A stretch of DNA of 64,000 bases, taken from positions 124,001 to 188,000 of the forward strand of contig NZ_LMOJ01000023.1 in NCBI RefSeq assembly GCF_001424165.1, in the 5' to 3' direction. Under the pieces are notes generated by a model. That model was not told where the DNA came from and did no database searches. It saw nothing but the letters and a program-made list of their open reading frames with translations. Positions 43,518 to 52,522 of the stretch are shown piece after piece; position 1 is the first letter of the stretch, and each line of letters opens with the position of its first letter. A program made the position numbers and the translations under genes. The DNA comes from Massilia sp. Leaf139 (GTDB lineage Bacteria > Pseudomonadota > Gammaproteobacteria > Burkholderiales > Burkholderiaceae_D).

Positions 43518-44786
43518 TCATTTTCCGGCAACCGCTTCGTAGCCGATGCCGTCGCGGTAGACGGCGGCCGCTTCCATGCGCCGCAGCGACCAGGCGCCAT
43601 TTTCCTGGCGCACCGTCAGGCGCCCGGTGACGCCATCGAGCTCGAACCCCGTGCCCGGCCGCTGCGCCAGCGTGCGCGCCACCTGGAAGGCGTCGATACC
43701 GAGCGCATATAAACGCTGCATGTCGAGCGATTCGGCCTCGACCGGGCGCGGGTAGACCATCACTTGCGGATGATCCGGCTGCACCGTCCAGGGCAGGTCG
43801 ACCAGGCGCACGCCGTCCAGTTCCGGCACCGACAAACCGGGAGAACGGCCCGGATTGGCGGCCGAGATCGCATAGGTCGGCAGCGAGGTGCCGAGGGCGC
43901 TGCGTACCTGGCGCAGGGCGCCGGCGTCGAGCGCGGCGAAGACCAGCTGGGGACGGTCGATCTCCATGCGCGAGCGCAGTTCCGCCAGCGCGTTGGCGTC
44001 GACATAGCCGTCGACGATCGGCAGTTCGACGCTCGCGTTGTTGTGGCCCAGACGCGCCCAGCGTGCGGTGAAGGCGCCGGCGGCGCGCTGTTGCCAGGCC
44101 GCTTTGCCGCCCAGCACCAGGGCGCGTCCGCTCGGGTGTTCCTGCGCGGCCCAGTCGGCCACTTGCCGCGCTTCTTCTTCCAGCGACAGGCCCACCACCA
44201 GCAGTTGCGGCGGCAGCGGACGATCCGTTTGGGGGTGGTTCAATGCCAGCGTCGGTTTTGTCACCACATTGCCGGCAATCAGGGCGGCTACGCTCGAGCG
44301 TGCCAGCGGGCCGACGACGATGTCGTTCTGCCCGACGGCGCGGGCATAGGCCTGCAAGGTCGATTCAGGGGAATCTCCGCTGGGAATGACGTCGACCTCG
44401 ATCCCGGCGCGGTCGCGTTCGTGGCCGGCGAGAAAACCCGCGCGCACGGCTTCGGCGGCCTGGCCCAGGCCGGGCGACTGCAGCGGCAGCAGCAGGGCGA
44501 TGCGCGCCGTGCCGCCGGCCGGTTGAGACTGTGCTTGCGGCGTGCCCGTGCCCGGATACAGTTCCACCGGCGACGTCCGGGTTTCCGATTCGGCCGGCCG
44601 CGGCGCTGGCGGCGGCGAGACCGGCTCCTCGGTGCGCGCCCTTGTGTTTGGTTCAAGGGGCGCGCACAATCCGCCCGGTACGCCGCACCCCAGATCGGGC
44701 GGCATGGGTGAAGTACAGCCCGCGGCCAGGGTCGCGGCAGCGGCGGCCAGCAGGCCCTTCACAAGATTGAATGTAAGACTTTTCAT
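43518..44786 (-). CDS. lpoA: Penicillin-binding protein activator LpoA, short form
   Basis: 422 aa outer-membrane lipoprotein that activates PBP1a. Lipobox near residue 23 (AATLAAGC). A proline-rich linker runs to about residue 85, then a periplasmic-binding-protein-like domain (TARIALLLPLQSPGLGQAAEAVRAGF, VVGPLARSSVAALI, ARQVADWAAQEHPSGRALVL, LVFAALDAGALRQVRSAL). E. coli LpoA is about 678 residues with an N-terminal TPR domain; that domain is missing here. GGAGGAG lies nine bases upstream of the start, supporting it. Confidence 0.88.
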   Translation of the reverse strand: MKSLTFNLVKGLLAAAAATLAAGCTSPMPPDLGCGVPGGLCAPLEPNTRARTEEPVSPPPAPRPAESETRTSPVELYPGTGTPQAQSQPAGGTARIALLLPLQSPGLGQAAEAVRAGFLAGHERDRAGIEVDVIPSGDSPESTLQAYARAVGQNDIVVGPLARSSVAALIAGNVVTKPTLALNHPQTDRPLPPQLLVVGLSLEEEARQVADWAAQEHPSGRALVLGGKAAWQQRAAGAFTARWARLGHNNASVELPIVDGYVDANALAELRSRMEIDRPQLVFAALDAGALRQVRSALGTSLPTYAISAANPGRSPGLSVPELDGVRLVDLPWTVQPDHPQVMVYPRPVEAESLDMQRLYALGIDAFQVARTLAQRPGTGFELDGVTGRLTVRQENGAWSLRRMEAAAVYRDGIGYEAVAGK

Positions 44787-45711
44787 GAGCACCGACTCCT
44801 CCAACATGACCGACAACCAGTCCATCGATATCGCCCAGCTCCCCGTGATGGCCGAGGCAGCTCAACAGTCTTATCCTACAGCAACTTTATATGTGGTGGC
44901 CACTCCCATCGGGAACGCCACCGACATCACGCTGCGCGCGCTGCACCTGCTGGCGCTGGCCGACGTGGTCGCCTGCGAGGATACCCGCAAAACCGGCGCC
45001 CTGCTCACCCGTTACGGCTTGAACAAGCAGATGGTCGCGGCGCATCAGCATAACGAGCGCGAAGCGGCCGACAAACTGGTGGCACGCCTGCGCGCCGGCG
45101 AGCGCGTGGCCCTGGTGTCGGACGCCGGCACCCCCGCCGTCTCCGATCCCGGCGCGCGCATCGTCGACGCCGTGCGGGAAGCCGGCCTGCGCGTGCTGCC
45201 GCTGCCGGGCGCCTCGGCCTCGGTCACCGCCCTGTCCGCCTCCGGCCTGGTCAACGACCGTTTCAATTTTGTCGGCTTTTTACCCGCCAAGGCCAAGCAG
45301 CGCGAAGCGGCCTTGCAGGAACTGGTGCGCGAACCGGCCACCCTCGTCATCTACGAGGCGCCGCACCGCATCGTCGATTGCGTCGAAGGCTTGATGGCCG
45401 TGTTCGAAGGGACGCGCCAGGTGGTGTTCGCGCGCGAACTCACGAAACTGTTCGAAGAGGTGCACCGCTGCCCGCTGCACGAAGCGCTGGCCTGGGTGAA
45501 AGCCGACCAGCACCGCGAGCGCGGCGAATTCGTGGTGCTGGTCGAAGGCGCGAGCATCGAGACCGATGCCCAGGATGCCGAGGCCGAACGCATCCTGAAC
45601 ATTTTATTGAGCGAATGCAGCGTCAAGCAGGCGGCGAACCTGACCGCGCAGATTACCGGGCGCAAGAAGAACGCCTTGTACGAGCGCGCCTTGCAGATCA
45701 AGGGAGAATGA
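44785..45711 (+). CDS. rsmI: 16S rRNA (cytidine1402-2'-O)-methyltransferase RsmI
   Basis: Methylates C1402 in the ribosomal P site. Family motifs are LYVVATPIGNATDITLRAL, ACEDTRKTGALLTRYG, LVSDAGTPAVSDPGARIV, LPLPGASASVTALSASGL and FVGFLPAKAKQREAAL. The start is uncertain: 44785 gives 308 aa but shares the CATG with the divergent lpoA start; 44806 and 44848 are alternatives, and 44848 best matches E. coli length. None has a Shine-Dalgarno. E. coli RsmI is 286 aa. Confidence 0.94.
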   Translation: MSTDSSNMTDNQSIDIAQLPVMAEAAQQSYPTATLYVVATPIGNATDITLRALHLLALADVVACEDTRKTGALLTRYGLNKQMVAAHQHNEREAADKLVARLRAGERVALVSDAGTPAVSDPGARIVDAVREAGLRVLPLPGASASVTALSASGLVNDRFNFVGFLPAKAKQREAALQELVREPATLVIYEAPHRIVDCVEGLMAVFEGTRQVVFARELTKLFEEVHRCPLHEALAWVKADQHRERGEFVVLVEGASIETDAQDAEAERILNILLSECSVKQAANLTAQITGRKKNALYERALQIKGE

Positions 45712-45729
45712 TCCACGCCGGCCACGGAT

Positions 45730-45755
45730 GTAGGGTCGACTCCCGAGTCCACGCG
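45730..45755 (+). repeat. GTAG-headed REP-like hairpin, copy 4
   Basis: GTAGGG head, stem GACTC/GAGTC around CC, tail CCACGCG. The stem bases differ from copies 1, 2 and 5 but remain complementary. Sits between the convergent rsmI and TonB-like genes. Confidence 0.72.
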
Positions 45756-45767
45756 CTAGGCTGGAGG

Positions 45768-46388
45768 TCACCACTTGCACCCGCTATCCTTCTTGTCCGC
45801 CAACAGGATCAGCGGCGCCAACAGCCCGCCGGGAATGCCGTCCTTGCAATTGCGGCGCTTGGCCGCCCCGATCGCGCGCGCGGCGCGGGTTTCCGTTTTC
45901 AAAGGGGGATCGGGGAACTGGCCGATCGCCGTACCTTCTTTCGCCGGATCGCGGATATTGGCCAGCGAGCGCGCCATCCGGCGTGCGCCCTCGCGGTCGA
46001 AGCGTGGCGTTTCCGGTTCCGATTCCGATTCCGATTCCGGCGCAGCTTGCGGGGTTTGCTCCACGGTGAACGGATCGGGTTGCGCCGGTGTCGGCGCCGG
46101 ATCGACGGCGATCACGGGCCGCGCCGTTTTGCGCACGCGGCGCGCAGGCTGCGCGGCCGGAGCAGCAGGCGGCGGCGCTGCTTCGACCCGCGGCGCTGGC
46201 GGCGGACGCAGGCGCACGGCGAGCGGACGCGGCGCCGCTGCGGGTTCCCGCTGCACGCTGCCGCGCTGCATGCCCAGCACCAGCACATGCAGCAGCAGCG
46301 ACAGCGCGACACCGGCCGCGATGCGCCGGTGCGTGGCGCCGGCATCGGCCGCAAAGGCCAGGCTGTCCGCGCTTGTCGATCTCACCAT
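45768..46388 (-). CDS. Proline-rich single-pass protein with a TonB-like N-terminus
   Basis: 206 aa, function unknown. A single membrane helix (GVALSLLLHVLVLGM, about residues 27-41) in the SLLLHVLVL context typical of TonB proteins is followed by a proline/alanine/arginine-rich periplasmic stretch, an acidic repeat (ESESESEPE) and a C-terminal part with KRRNCKDGIPGGLLAPLILL and a final SGCKW. The TonB C-terminal domain that contacts receptors is absent. The two cysteines may form a disulfide. The start at 46388 has GGGAGCG upstream. Confidence 0.68.
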   Translation of the reverse strand: MVRSTSADSLAFAADAGATHRRIAAGVALSLLLHVLVLGMQRGSVQREPAAAPRPLAVRLRPPPAPRVEAAPPPAAPAAQPARRVRKTARPVIAVDPAPTPAQPDPFTVEQTPQAAPESESESEPETPRFDREGARRMARSLANIRDPAKEGTAIGQFPDPPLKTETRAARAIGAAKRRNCKDGIPGGLLAPLILLADKKDSGCKW

Positions 46389-46433
46389 TCGCGCTCCCGC
46401 TGCACGAAAAATCCACAAAATGAAAACCCGACC

Positions 46434-46462
46434 TTGACCAAAGGAATCTCAACCGCTATGAT
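46434..46462 (+). promoter_or_regulatory. Sigma-70 promoter of the tRNA-Pro gene
   Basis: TTGACC (46434-46439, 5 of 6) and TATGAT (46457-46462, 5 of 6) with exactly 17 bases between them; the tRNA begins nine bases after the -10. Confidence 0.85.
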
Positions 46463-46471
46463 GCGTGTCTT

Positions 46472-46548
46472 CGGAGTGTAGCGCAGCCCGGTAGCGCACC
46501 TGGTTTGGGACCAGGGGGTCCAAGGTTCGAATCCTTGTACTCCGACCA
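46472..46548 (+). tRNA. tRNA-Pro (anticodon UGG)
   Basis: 77 bases. Acceptor stem CGGAGTG pairs with TACTCCG (one G-T pair) and the ACCA end is encoded. The anticodon stem CCTGG/CCAGG encloses loop TTTGGGA with anticodon TGG at 46506-46508. The T arm has GGTTCGAATCC. The D arm has AGCGCAGCCCGGTAGCGC. Starts with C, as usual for bacterial tRNA-Pro. Confidence 0.97.
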
Positions 46549-46558
46549 GTATGAAGAG

Positions 46559-46590
46559 AAAAGCCGACAACATCAGTTGTCGGCTTTTTT
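46559..46590. terminator. Intrinsic terminator after tRNA-Pro
   Basis: AAAAGCCGACAAC (46559-46571) pairs with GTTGTCGGCTTTT (46576-46588) around ATCA, followed by a T-run on the plus strand. The minus-strand side has TTTTCTCTT, so it may also help end the liu/bio operon. Confidence 0.93.
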
Positions 46591-46625
46591 CGTTTACAAA
46601 GCCGGATTCGGATCGCCGATGATCA

Positions 46626-46654
46626 CGCGTGGACGGCAGAGCCGCCCATGCTAC
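46626..46654 (-). repeat. GTAG-headed REP-like hairpin, copy 5
   Basis: On the minus strand GTAGCATGGGCGGC, loop, GCCGTCCACGCG. Matches copy 2 closely (shared tail GCCGTCCACGCG). Lies between the tRNA terminator and the liuE stop. Confidence 0.72.
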
Positions 46655-46680
46655 GTTCGATTCGCGACGATGCCGATGGT

Positions 46681-47601
46681 TCAGCCCAAGCGCTTGGCGG
46701 CGAGCGCATTCCCCGCGCGGCTGGCGCCTTTGCGGCCGAGCTGCTGCGAGATGAACTGGCCGGCGTCCACCACCTGGTCGAGGTCGATCCCGGTCTCGAT
46801 GCCGAGGCCGTGCAGCAGGTACAGCACGTCTTCGGTTGCCACGTTCCCGGTCGCGCCCTTGGCATATGGGCAGCCGCCCAGGCCCGAGACCGACGAGTGG
46901 AAAATCTGCACGCCGACTTCCAGGCTGGCGTAGATGTTCGCCAGCGCCTGGCCATAGGTGTCGTGGAAGTGGCCGGACAGTTGTTGCAACGGGAATTCGC
47001 GCGCCGCTGCCAGCATCACCTCTTGCGTCTTGCGCGCGGTCGAGACGCCGATGGTGTCGGCGATGTCGATCTCGTCGCAGCCGAGGTCGCGCATGCGGCG
47101 CACTACGTCGGCCACGGCGTCCAAAGGCACCTCGCCCTGGTAGGGGCAGCCAAAGGCGGTGCTGATGCTGCCGCGCAGGCGCAAACCGTTCGCCTTGGCC
47201 GCTTTCGCCACTGGCTCGAAGCGCGCGATCGATTCCGCGATCGAGCAGTTGATGTTCTTTTGCGAAAAGGCTTCCGAGGCCGAGCCGAAGATAACGACTT
47301 CATCCGCCTTGGCCGCCAGCGCTGCCTCGAACCCCTGCATGTTCGGCGTCAGCGCCGAATAGATGGTGCCGGGCAGGCGCGTGATCTTCGCCATGACTTC
47401 GCTGCTGGTGGCCATCTGCGGCACCCATTTCGGCGACACGAAGGACGCCGCTTCGACATTGCTGAAACCCGCGCGCGAGAGGCGGTCGACCAGCTCGATC
47501 TTCACCTCGGCGCTGATGGTTTCCTTTTCGTTCTGCAGGCCGTCGCGCGGACCGACTTCGACCAGTTTGACCTTCTTGGGCAGGCTAGTGTGGCTGTTCA
47601 T
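46681..47601 (-). CDS. liuE: Hydroxymethylglutaryl-CoA lyase
   Basis: Splits HMG-CoA to acetoacetate and acetyl-CoA, the last step of leucine degradation. 306 aa. TIM-barrel family motifs: KLVEVGPRDGLQNEKE, NVEAASFVSPKWVPQMA, AFGCPYQGEVP, DTIGVS, LSGHFHDTYGQALAN and the active-site cysteine loop SVSGLGGCPYAKGATGNVATEDVLYLL. Complete. Last gene of the nine-gene liu/bio operon, one base after ghrA. Confidence 0.95.
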   Translation of the reverse strand: MNSHTSLPKKVKLVEVGPRDGLQNEKETISAEVKIELVDRLSRAGFSNVEAASFVSPKWVPQMATSSEVMAKITRLPGTIYSALTPNMQGFEAALAAKADEVVIFGSASEAFSQKNINCSIAESIARFEPVAKAAKANGLRLRGSISTAFGCPYQGEVPLDAVADVVRRMRDLGCDEIDIADTIGVSTARKTQEVMLAAAREFPLQQLSGHFHDTYGQALANIYASLEVGVQIFHSSVSGLGGCPYAKGATGNVATEDVLYLLHGLGIETGIDLDQVVDAGQFISQQLGRKGASRAGNALAAKRLG

Positions 47602-47602
47602 C

Positions 47603-48541
47603 TCAGTATCCCAGGTTGCGGTCGACGATATCGTCCACCGGTTGATCCGCCTCGAAGGCGGCGATTTTATCGGCGATCTGGCGCACCGCCTCGCTCCGTA
47701 CCGTCAGCGCCGAGATGTGCGGCGTGATCGTGATGCGCGGCTCGTCCCAGAACGGGTGCGGCGCCGGCAGCGGCTCGTTGCGGAACACGTCGAGCGTGGC
47801 GCCGGCGATGTGGCCGCTGCGGATCAGGGTCAACAAATCCGGCTCGGCCAGCTGCGCGCCGCGCGCGACGTTGATCACATACGCGCCTTGCGGCAGGGTG
47901 GACAAGCGCCGGCGGTCGAGCAGGTTGTTGGTTTCGCTTGTGAGCGGCAGCAGCGAGACCAGCACCCGTGTGCCGCGCAAAAAATCGTCGAGCTGTTCCA
48001 TGCCGGCGAAGCAGTCGACGCCATGTAGCTCTTTCGGCGTGCGGCTCCAGCCGCGCACTGGAAACTCGAAGGCGCGCATGGTCTCCACCACGCGCAGTCC
48101 CAGCTTGCCGAGGCCCATCACGCCCACCGTAAACTCTTCCTTGGCGTAGACCGGCAGCGGCGACCACAGGCCGTGCCTGGCCTGCTGCTCGTATTCGTCG
48201 AAGCGGCGGAAGTAGCGCAGCGTCGCATGGGCGACATATTCCGCCATCTGCACCGCCATGCCGGTGTCGCCCAGGCGCACGATCGGCGCGCTGGGTAGGG
48301 CGTCGCCGAATTTCAGGATGGTGTCGGCACCGGCGCCCATCAGGAAGATCGCCTTCAGTTGCGCCGCTTGCGCGAGCTGGGCCAGCAGGCCATGCGAGGG
48401 GTTCCACAGCACCGCGTAGTTGCAGGCGCCGAGCTGCTCGCCCTCCTGCCAGCCGAGCGTCTGCACGCCCGGCATGGCGCGCGCCAGACCCTCGGCCCAG
48501 GCCGCAATCTGGCCGTCGCCGCGGTACAGCAGCACGCGCAT
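47603..48541 (-). CDS. ghrA: Glyoxylate/hydroxypyruvate reductase A family protein
   Basis: D-2-hydroxyacid dehydrogenase, 312 aa, reducing glyoxylate or hydroxypyruvate with NADPH. NAD(P) motif VGVMGLGKLGLRVVETMRAF near residue 138, LVSLLPLTSETNNLLDRRRLSTLPQGAYVINVARGAQL near residue 195, and the catalytic histidine in ITPHISALT. Its start overlaps the liuD stop by one base. It has no known step in leucine breakdown; its presence in this operon is notable, though co-occurrence with liu genes is seen elsewhere. Confidence 0.9.
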   Translation of the reverse strand: MRVLLYRGDGQIAAWAEGLARAMPGVQTLGWQEGEQLGACNYAVLWNPSHGLLAQLAQAAQLKAIFLMGAGADTILKFGDALPSAPIVRLGDTGMAVQMAEYVAHATLRYFRRFDEYEQQARHGLWSPLPVYAKEEFTVGVMGLGKLGLRVVETMRAFEFPVRGWSRTPKELHGVDCFAGMEQLDDFLRGTRVLVSLLPLTSETNNLLDRRRLSTLPQGAYVINVARGAQLAEPDLLTLIRSGHIAGATLDVFRNEPLPAPHPFWDEPRITITPHISALTVRSEAVRQIADKIAAFEADQPVDDIVDRNLGY

Positions 48542-50592
48542 CAGGCAGCCTTGAAGGCCAGCAGCGGCGCCCCGTCCGCGACCTGGTCGCCCACCGCATA
48601 CAGCACCTCTTCGACCAGGCCGTCGCTCGGCGCGGCGATGGTGTGCTCCATCTTCATCGCTTCCATGATGACCAGCGCCTCTCCCTTTTTCACCGTCTGG
48701 CCGCCCTCGACCATGACGGCCACGACCTTGCCCGGCATCGGCGCGGTCAGACGGCCACCGGCGGCTTCGGCTTCGCCGGCATGGGCCATCGGGTCGTTGT
48801 AGGCCAGCGTGTGGTGTTCGCCGTTCGTGAACACGTGGAACAGGTCGCCGTCGCGGCGCACGGCGCCGTGCATCGACTGCTCGCCCAGGCGCACCGACAG
48901 CGTCGCGCCGTCATGGCCGCTGACGGTCAATGGCTGCTTGAGGCCGTCGATCTCGAGTTCCCAGCCCTGCGGGTGGTACACCACGCCGACCTGGTAGGCA
49001 CCGCCCGGAAGCGTGGCTGCGTACTCGTCGCCAAAGGAGAGCACGCGGCGGTAGTCGCCGTTCAGGCGCCAGCCCTGCGCCTGGCCCCATGGGTCGGCCG
49101 CGTTCGCGGAGGCGCCGGCCGATTGGCGCTTTTCCGCTTCGATCAGCGCCACCGCCGCCAGCGCCAGCGCGCCAGGCGACGCCGCCTTCGAGGGCGGGAA
49201 CAGGGTCGCGCCATTGCGCTCGATGAGACCGGTGTCGAGATCGGCCGTCGAAAACGCTTCGCCCTCAACCAGGCGTTTCAAGAAGGCGATATTCGTCGCC
49301 AGGCCGACGATCTGAAATTCGGCCAGGGCCTGCGACAGGCGCGCCAGCGCTTGCGTGCGATCCACGCCCCAGACGATGAGTTTCGCGATCATCGGATCGT
49401 AGAACGGAGAAATCGCATCGCCTTCGCGCACGCCGGAATCGATGCGCACGGCGGCCGGTTCGGTACCCGTCGCACCGGCCACGCCGCCCAGCTCGAAATT
49501 CACGGCGGCTGGCGTGTCCATGTGGCGCAGCGTGCCGATCGACGGCAGGAAGCCCTTCTCGGGATTCTCGGCATAGATGCGCGCCTCGATCGCATGGCCG
49601 TGGATCGCCAGTTCCGATTGTTTTTTCGGCAGCGGCTGGCCGGCGGCCACGCGCAGCTGCCATTCGACCAGGTCAGTACCGGTGATCATTTCGGTGACCG
49701 GGTGTTCCACCTGCAGGCGCGTGTTCATCTCCATGAAGTAGAACGAACCGTCCTGGTTGGCGATGAATTCGACGGTGCCGGCGCCGACATAGCCGACGGC
49801 GCGCGCCGCATTCACCGCCGCTTCGCCCATCGCCGCGCGGCGATCGAGCGTCATGCCCGGCGCCGGCGCTTCTTCCAGCACCTTCTGGTGGCGGCGCTGC
49901 ACCGAGCAGTCGCGCTCGTGCAGGTAGACGCAGTTGCCGAGCGTGTCGGCGAATACCTGGATCTCGATGTGGCGCGGACGGGTCAGGTATTTTTCGACCA
50001 GCACCTTGTCGTCGCCGAAGGAACTGATCGCCTCGCGCTTGCAGGAGCCGAGCGCGGCGACGAAGTCCTCGCTGCGCTCGACCACGCGCATGCCCTTGCC
50101 GCCGCCGCCGGCGCTCGCCTTGAGCAGCACCGGATAGCCGATGCGGTCGGCCTGCTGGCGCAGGAATTCCGGATCCTGGTTCTCGCCGTGGTAGCCCGGC
50201 ACCAGCGGCACGTTGGCGCCTTCCATCAACTGCTTGGCGGCCGATTTCGAGCCCATGGCGCGCATCGAGGAACCCGGCGGGCCGATGAAGACCAGGCCGG
50301 CGCGCGCGCAGGCTTCGGCGAATTCCGCGTTCTCGGACAGGAAGCCATAGCCCGGGTGGATCGCCTGGGCGCCGGTGGCGAGCGCCACCTCGATGATCTT
50401 CTCGCCGCGCAGATAGCTTTCCTTGGCCGCGGCCGGCCCGATCGCCACTGCCTCATCGCAGACCGCAACATGCTTCGACCCGGCGTCCGCTTCCGAATAC
50501 ACGGCGACGGTGCGGATACCCATGCGGCGCGCGGTGGCGGCGACACGGCAGGCGATTTCGCCACGGTTGGCGATGAGGATTTTGGTGAACAT
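48541..50592 (-). CDS. liuD: Methylcrotonyl-CoA carboxylase biotin-containing alpha subunit
   Basis: 683 aa. Biotin carboxylase begins MFTKILIANRGEIACRV, with ATP-grasp motif KASAGGGGKGMRVV, EEAPAPGM and EMNTRLQVEHPVTEMITG. A middle BT-type domain follows, then the C-terminal biotinyl domain with the biotinylated lysine in VIMEAMKMEH near residue 649. Family length about 660-680. Together with liuB it carboxylates 3-methylcrotonyl-CoA; acetyl- or propionyl-CoA carboxylase is the alternative, but liuB/C/E context decides. Uses the biotin made by the bio genes just upstream. Confidence 0.94.
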   Translation of the reverse strand: MFTKILIANRGEIACRVAATARRMGIRTVAVYSEADAGSKHVAVCDEAVAIGPAAAKESYLRGEKIIEVALATGAQAIHPGYGFLSENAEFAEACARAGLVFIGPPGSSMRAMGSKSAAKQLMEGANVPLVPGYHGENQDPEFLRQQADRIGYPVLLKASAGGGGKGMRVVERSEDFVAALGSCKREAISSFGDDKVLVEKYLTRPRHIEIQVFADTLGNCVYLHERDCSVQRRHQKVLEEAPAPGMTLDRRAAMGEAAVNAARAVGYVGAGTVEFIANQDGSFYFMEMNTRLQVEHPVTEMITGTDLVEWQLRVAAGQPLPKKQSELAIHGHAIEARIYAENPEKGFLPSIGTLRHMDTPAAVNFELGGVAGATGTEPAAVRIDSGVREGDAISPFYDPMIAKLIVWGVDRTQALARLSQALAEFQIVGLATNIAFLKRLVEGEAFSTADLDTGLIERNGATLFPPSKAASPGALALAAVALIEAEKRQSAGASANAADPWGQAQGWRLNGDYRRVLSFGDEYAATLPGGAYQVGVVYHPQGWELEIDGLKQPLTVSGHDGATLSVRLGEQSMHGAVRRDGDLFHVFTNGEHHTLAYNDPMAHAGEAEAAGGRLTAPMPGKVVAVMVEGGQTVKKGEALVIMEAMKMEHTIAAPSDGLVEEVLYAVGDQVADGAPLLAFKAA

Positions 50593-50635
50593 GCGTGTGG
50601 TCTCGCTTAATTATTAGTGTTTGTCGAATGAATGC

Positions 50636-51667
50636 TCAGCAGCCGCAAGCTTCTTTCGGCGCCGATTCCAGCGTGGCCGAACGGGTCTTCAGGCCCAGTT
50701 TCGCCAGCAGCGCGCGGTCGTCCTCGGCTTCCGGATTGCCCGTGGTGAGCAGCTTGTCGCCGTAGAAAATCGAATTCGCGCCGGCCATGAAGCACATCGC
50801 CTGCACGGCTTCGCCCAGCTGGCGCCGGCCGGCTGACAGGCGCACGCGCGCCTGCGGCATGGTGATGCGCGCGACCGCGATGGTGCGCACGAATTCGAGC
50901 GGATCGAGCGGATCGAGGCCGTGCAGCGGCGTGCCCTCGACCTGCACCAGGTGGTTCACCGGGACGGACTCCGGATACGGATTCAGGTTCGCCAGCTGCG
51001 CCAGCAAACCGGCGCGCTGCTCGCGCGTCTCGCCCATGCCGACGATGCCGCCGCAGCAAACCTTCAGCCCGGCCTGGCGTACGCGGCCCAGGGTATCGAG
51101 GCGATCCTGGTATTCGCGGGTCGAGATCACGTTGTTATAGAAGTCCGGCGCGGTGTCGATGTTGTGGTTATAAAAATCGAGGCCGGCGTTTTTCAGCTGT
51201 TCGGCCTGGCCCTCTTCGAGCATGCCCAGCGTGGCGCAGGTTTCCATGCCCAGCGCCTTTACTTCGCGCACCATCTCTTCGACCTTGGCCATGTCGCGCT
51301 CTTTCGGGCTGCGCCAGGCGGCGCCCATGCAGAAGCGGGTGGCGCCGTTGGCTTTCGCCTGGCGCGCGGCATCGAGCACGGTGTCGATATCCAGGATCTT
51401 CTTCGCTTCGACGCCGGTGTCGTAGCGCGCCGCCTGCGGGCAGTAGCCGCAGTCTTCCTCGCAGCCGCCGGTCTTGATCGACAGCAGGGTCGCCAGTTCG
51501 ACGTCGCCGTCCGGGAAGTGGGCGCGGTGCGCTTCCTGGGCGCGGAACATCAGGTCGTTGAACGGCAGTTCGAACAGGGCCAGCACGTCGGCCAGCGGCC
51601 AGGTGGCGTCAAGCCGTTCCTTGATGGCGGTCGGGCGGTGCAGGGCGACGGTATGGGGAGCATTCAT
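50636..51667 (-). CDS. bioB: Biotin synthase
   Basis: Radical SAM enzyme inserting sulfur into dethiobiotin. 343 aa. Radical SAM motif [10 protein letters not shown] (CxxxCxxC) near residue 71, [44 protein letters not shown], and [28 protein letters not shown] supports the second cluster region with its arginine in the RLSAGRR stretch. Ends in a cysteine-rich tail (KEACGC). Starts 21 bases after bioD. Confidence 0.96.
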   Translation of the reverse strand: MNAPHTVALHRPTAIKERLDATWPLADVLALFELPFNDLMFRAQEAHRAHFPDGDVELATLLSIKTGGCEEDCGYCPQAARYDTGVEAKKILDIDTVLDAARQAKANGATRFCMGAAWRSPKERDMAKVEEMVREVKALGMETCATLGMLEEGQAEQLKNAGLDFYNHNIDTAPDFYNNVISTREYQDRLDTLGRVRQAGLKVCCGGIVGMGETREQRAGLLAQLANLNPYPESVPVNHLVQVEGTPLHGLDPLDPLEFVRTIAVARITMPQARVRLSAGRRQLGEAVQAMCFMAGANSIFYGDKLLTTGNPEAEDDRALLAKLGLKTRSATLESAPKEACGC

Positions 51668-51688
51668 GGTAGTCCTTCAGCTTGGGTG

Positions 51689-52522
51689 TTACGGAGCCCG
51701 CGTCGACGGCCAGCCCGGCAGTCCCGCGAGATCGATGAATCGGGCCGCGTTGGCGGCGGTCGCTTGTTCGAGGCGCGGCACGATGCCGAGCAGGGGCGCG
51801 GGAATGCGCGCGGCCAGCGCCTCGATGTTCTCGTCAAAAAAGCGCATCTCCGGATCGGCCGTGTTCGCGACCCAGCCGGCCAGCACCAGGTTGCGGGCCA
51901 CGATCGCCTCGACGGTGAGCAGCGCATGGCTGATGCAGCCCAGGCGCATGCCGACCACCAGGATCACCGGCAAGTTCAGCTGCTCGGCCAGTTGCGCGCT
52001 GTCGAAGCTGTCGGAGAAGGGCACGCGGAAGCCGCCCACGCCTTCGACCACGACGGCGTCCGACGCGCCCAAAATTTCGGCATAGGCGGCGATGATCGGC
52101 ACCGGCTCGATGGTGACGCCTTCCAGCCCGGCCGCGATATGCGGAGCGCAGGCCGCGCGCAGCATGTAGGGCGTGGTGATGTTCTGCGGCAGGTGCACGT
52201 TGCCGGCGGCGGCCAGCATGTCGGCGTCCTCGTTGTGCAGCTCGCCGTCGACGATCTCGGCGCCGGCCGCGACCGGCTTCATGCCGCAGGCGCGCTGGCC
52301 GCGCTCGACCAGTTTATGCAGGATCGCGCTCGAGACCAGGGTCTTGCCGATCTCGGTGTCGGTGCCGGTGACAAAGCAGCAAAAGCGGGTCGGCAGGCCT
52401 TCGCCGGCCAGCGCCTCGGCGGGCGCTGCGGCCGGTTCCGTCGCCGGTTTCGGCAGGGTCGTCGTGCGGCCGGCCACCATTTCGGCGGCCGGTTCCAGGG
52501 GCTCGTTCAGGTTCTTGATCAC
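51689..52522 (-). CDS. bioD: Dethiobiotin synthetase, N-terminally extended
   Basis: Carboxylates 7,8-diaminopelargonate to dethiobiotin. The core [22 protein letters not shown] holds the P-loop; [23 protein letters not shown] and [19 protein letters not shown] follow. The start is taken as GTG at 52522, overlapping the bioF stop (GTGA), giving 277 aa with about 45 residues (proline/alanine/glutamate-rich) before the core. An internal ATG (residue 15) is an alternative. E. coli BioD is about 225 aa, so the leader is unusual. Confidence 0.9.
   Translation of the reverse strand: MIKNLNEPLEPAAEMVAGRTTTLPKPATEPAAAPAEALAGEGLPTRFCCFVTGTDTEIGKTLVSSAILHKLVERGQRACGMKPVAAGAEIVDGELHNEDADMLAAAGNVHLPQNITTPYMLRAACAPHIAAGLEGVTIEPVPIIAAYAEILGASDAVVVEGVGGFRVPFSDSFDSAQLAEQLNLPVILVVGMRLGCISHALLTVEAIVARNLVLAGWVANTADPEMRFFDENIEALAARIPAPLLGIVPRLEQATAANAARFIDLAGLPGWPSTRAP

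Noticed and set aside
48643..50610. 655-residue plus-strand open frame opposite liuD
   Set aside because: liuD is unambiguous, and the antisense protein is of shadow composition.
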